From an uncultured Bacteroidota bacterium (GTDB lineage Bacteria; Bacteroidota; Bacteroidia; Bacteroidales; 4484-276), in contig CAIYZW010000679.1 of NCBI GenBank assembly GCA_903930725.1, positions 1 to 6,187 of the forward strand: DNA of 6,187 bases. The letters run 5' to 3'. The position numbers and the translations under genes were made by a program. The notes under the pieces are model-generated. The model was given only the letters and a program-made list of their open reading frames with translations. It was not told where the DNA came from and did no database searches. Of the stretch, positions 5,205-6,187 are shown piece after piece. Numbering within the stretch: the first letter of the stretch is position 1; each line of letters opens with the position of its first letter.

Positions 5205-6187
5205 ATGGGACAGAAAATAACAATAGAACCTGTAACCAGGGTTGAAGGCCATGGTAAGGTTACCATTCATCTCGACGACAAAGGAAATGTACGGCAAACC
5301 CGTCTTCACATTGTCGAATTCCGCGGTTTCGAAAGATTTGTGCAGGGCAGGCCTTATTGGGAAGCTCCCGTGCTCGTTCAGCGGCTTTGCGGAATTTGCC
5401 CGGTAAGCCACCACCTGGCGGCAGCCAAAGCGCTCGATGTAATTGTTGGTGCAGGAACAGGTGATGGCCTTACTCCTACCGGCGAAAAAATGCGCCGCCT
5501 GATGCATTATGGCCAAATGTTCCAGTCGCATGCACTGCATTTTTTCCATCTTGCTTCGCCCGACCTGCTTTTTGGCATTGATAGCGACCCGTTGATGAGA
5601 AACGTGATTGGCGTTGCCTTGAAACATAAAGACCTCGCCGTACAAGGTGTGATGATGCGTAAATTTGGCCAGGAAATCATTAAAGCTACTGCTGGTAAGA
5701 AAATCCATGGAACAGGCGCTATTCCCGGTGGTATTAACAAAAATTTATCCATCGAAGAGCGGGATACATTCCTTCATGGTGCCGACCCGATGAATATCGA
5801 AAAAATGGTTGATTGGGCACAAGCTGCTGTTGACCTTTTTAAAGATTATCACAAAGCCAACAAGGATTTGATTGATGCTTTTGGTGCCTTTCCATCAAGC
5901 CACATGAGTTTGGTTAGAAAAGACGGCGCCATGGATCTCTATCACGGCGTGTTGAGAGCTGTTGATTCGGAAGGCAAGAAAATCCTAGATGACATTGATT
6001 ACCAGGATTATCTTAACTACATCGAAGAAGATGTTAAGAACTGGAGTTATATGAAGTTTCCTTACCTCATAAATCTTGGCGCCGAAAATGGCTGGTATCG
6101 CGTTGGACCTCTGGCCAGGCTTAATACCTGCGATTTCATCCCGACACCGCTGGCACAAAAGGAATTTGAAATCTTTAAAGCCTACAC
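5205..6187 (+). CDS. hoxH: NAD-reducing hydrogenase large subunit HoxH (3' truncated by window)
   Basis: HoxH holds the Ni-Fe(CN)2CO active site that oxidises H2 or reduces protons in the NAD-linked cytoplasmic hydrogenase. The frame opens at ATG 5205 and runs without a stop to the window edge, giving 327 complete codons of a protein usually near 480-490 residues. The N-terminus contains IEPVTRVEGHGKV, and the L1 nickel-binding motif is RLCGICPVSHH with Cys62, Cys65 and His69. Further family blocks are EFRGFERFVQGRPYWEAP (38-55), IPGGINKNLSIEERD, WSYMKFPYL and VGPLARLN. The second Ni-binding pair (DPCxxCxxH) and the C-terminal peptide removed by the maturation protease lie outside the window. 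No Shine-Dalgarno is seen; the start follows hoxY by 16 bp. The homology to group 3d large subunits is very clear. Confidence 0.96.
   Translation, partial: MGQKITIEPVTRVEGHGKVTIHLDDKGNVRQTRLHIVEFRGFERFVQGRPYWEAPVLVQRLCGICPVSHHLAAAKALDVIVGAGTGDGLTPTGEKMRRLMHYGQMFQSHALHFFHLASPDLLFGIDSDPLMRNVIGVALKHKDLAVQGVMMRKFGQEIIKATAGKKIHGTGAIPGGINKNLSIEERDTFLHGADPMNIEKMVDWAQAAVDLFKDYHKANKDLIDAFGAFPSSHMSLVRKDGAMDLYHGVLRAVDSEGKKILDDIDYQDYLNYIEEDVKNWSYMKFPYLINLGAENGWYRVGPLARLNTCDFIPTPLAQKEFEIFKAY

Noticed and set aside
5154..5752. Overlapping minus-strand open frames opposite hoxH
   Set aside because: They are shadows of the hoxH frame; the plus strand encodes clear [NiFe] hydrogenase motifs there.

Overview
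The window looks like chromosome from a Bacteroidota bacterium, probably an anaerobic or facultative Bacteroidales/Marinilabiliales-type organism. This is inferred from three things: A-rich, mostly Shine-Dalgarno-free gene starts, promoter matches to the Bacteroidota TTG/TAnnTTTG consensus, and a Bacteroidetes-type REP-associated transposase relic. No ribosomal RNA, tRNA or CRISPR is seen.

Layout. Bases 79-840 (minus strand) carry truA, the tRNA pseudouridine-38/39/40 synthase, with a plausible promoter just upstream at 861-890. Bases 841 to about 2060 hold no intact gene. This stretch contains a diverged 65-bp direct repeat with a 90-bp period (1053-1207), the decayed remains of a Y1/HUH REP-associated tyrosine transposase (about 1214-1702, with two in-frame stops, a damaged HUH motif and no N-terminus), and two tandem copies of a two-hairpin palindromic element (1721-1881). 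It reads as a scar of mobile DNA between two divergent transcription units.

From 1937 to the right edge lies the start of a hox operon for a bidirectional NAD-linked [NiFe] hydrogenase (group 3d): hoxF (with a fused, cluster-less HoxE/NuoE-like N-terminal domain), hoxU, hoxY and a truncated hoxH. HoxH and HoxY form the hydrogenase module: the Ni-Fe site is in HoxH and the proximal [4Fe-4S] cluster in HoxY. HoxU carries electrons through its Fe-S chain to HoxF, whose FMN and NAD site exchange electrons with NAD+/NADH. The architecture and subunit lengths resemble the soluble hydrogenase of Ralstonia/Cupriavidus, as recalled from memory, rather than the five-subunit cyanobacterial HoxEFUYH form. 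The hoxH C-terminus (second Ni-binding CxxC) and any maturation genes lie beyond the window.

The most interesting non-coding signal is an inverted repeat at 1962-1993 upstream of hoxF. Its core (1969-1986) matches the operator of Rex, the NADH/NAD+-sensing repressor, at all but one defined position, and it sits over the predicted -7 box and transcription start. This suggests the NAD-coupled hydrogenase is controlled directly by the cell's NADH/NAD+ ratio.
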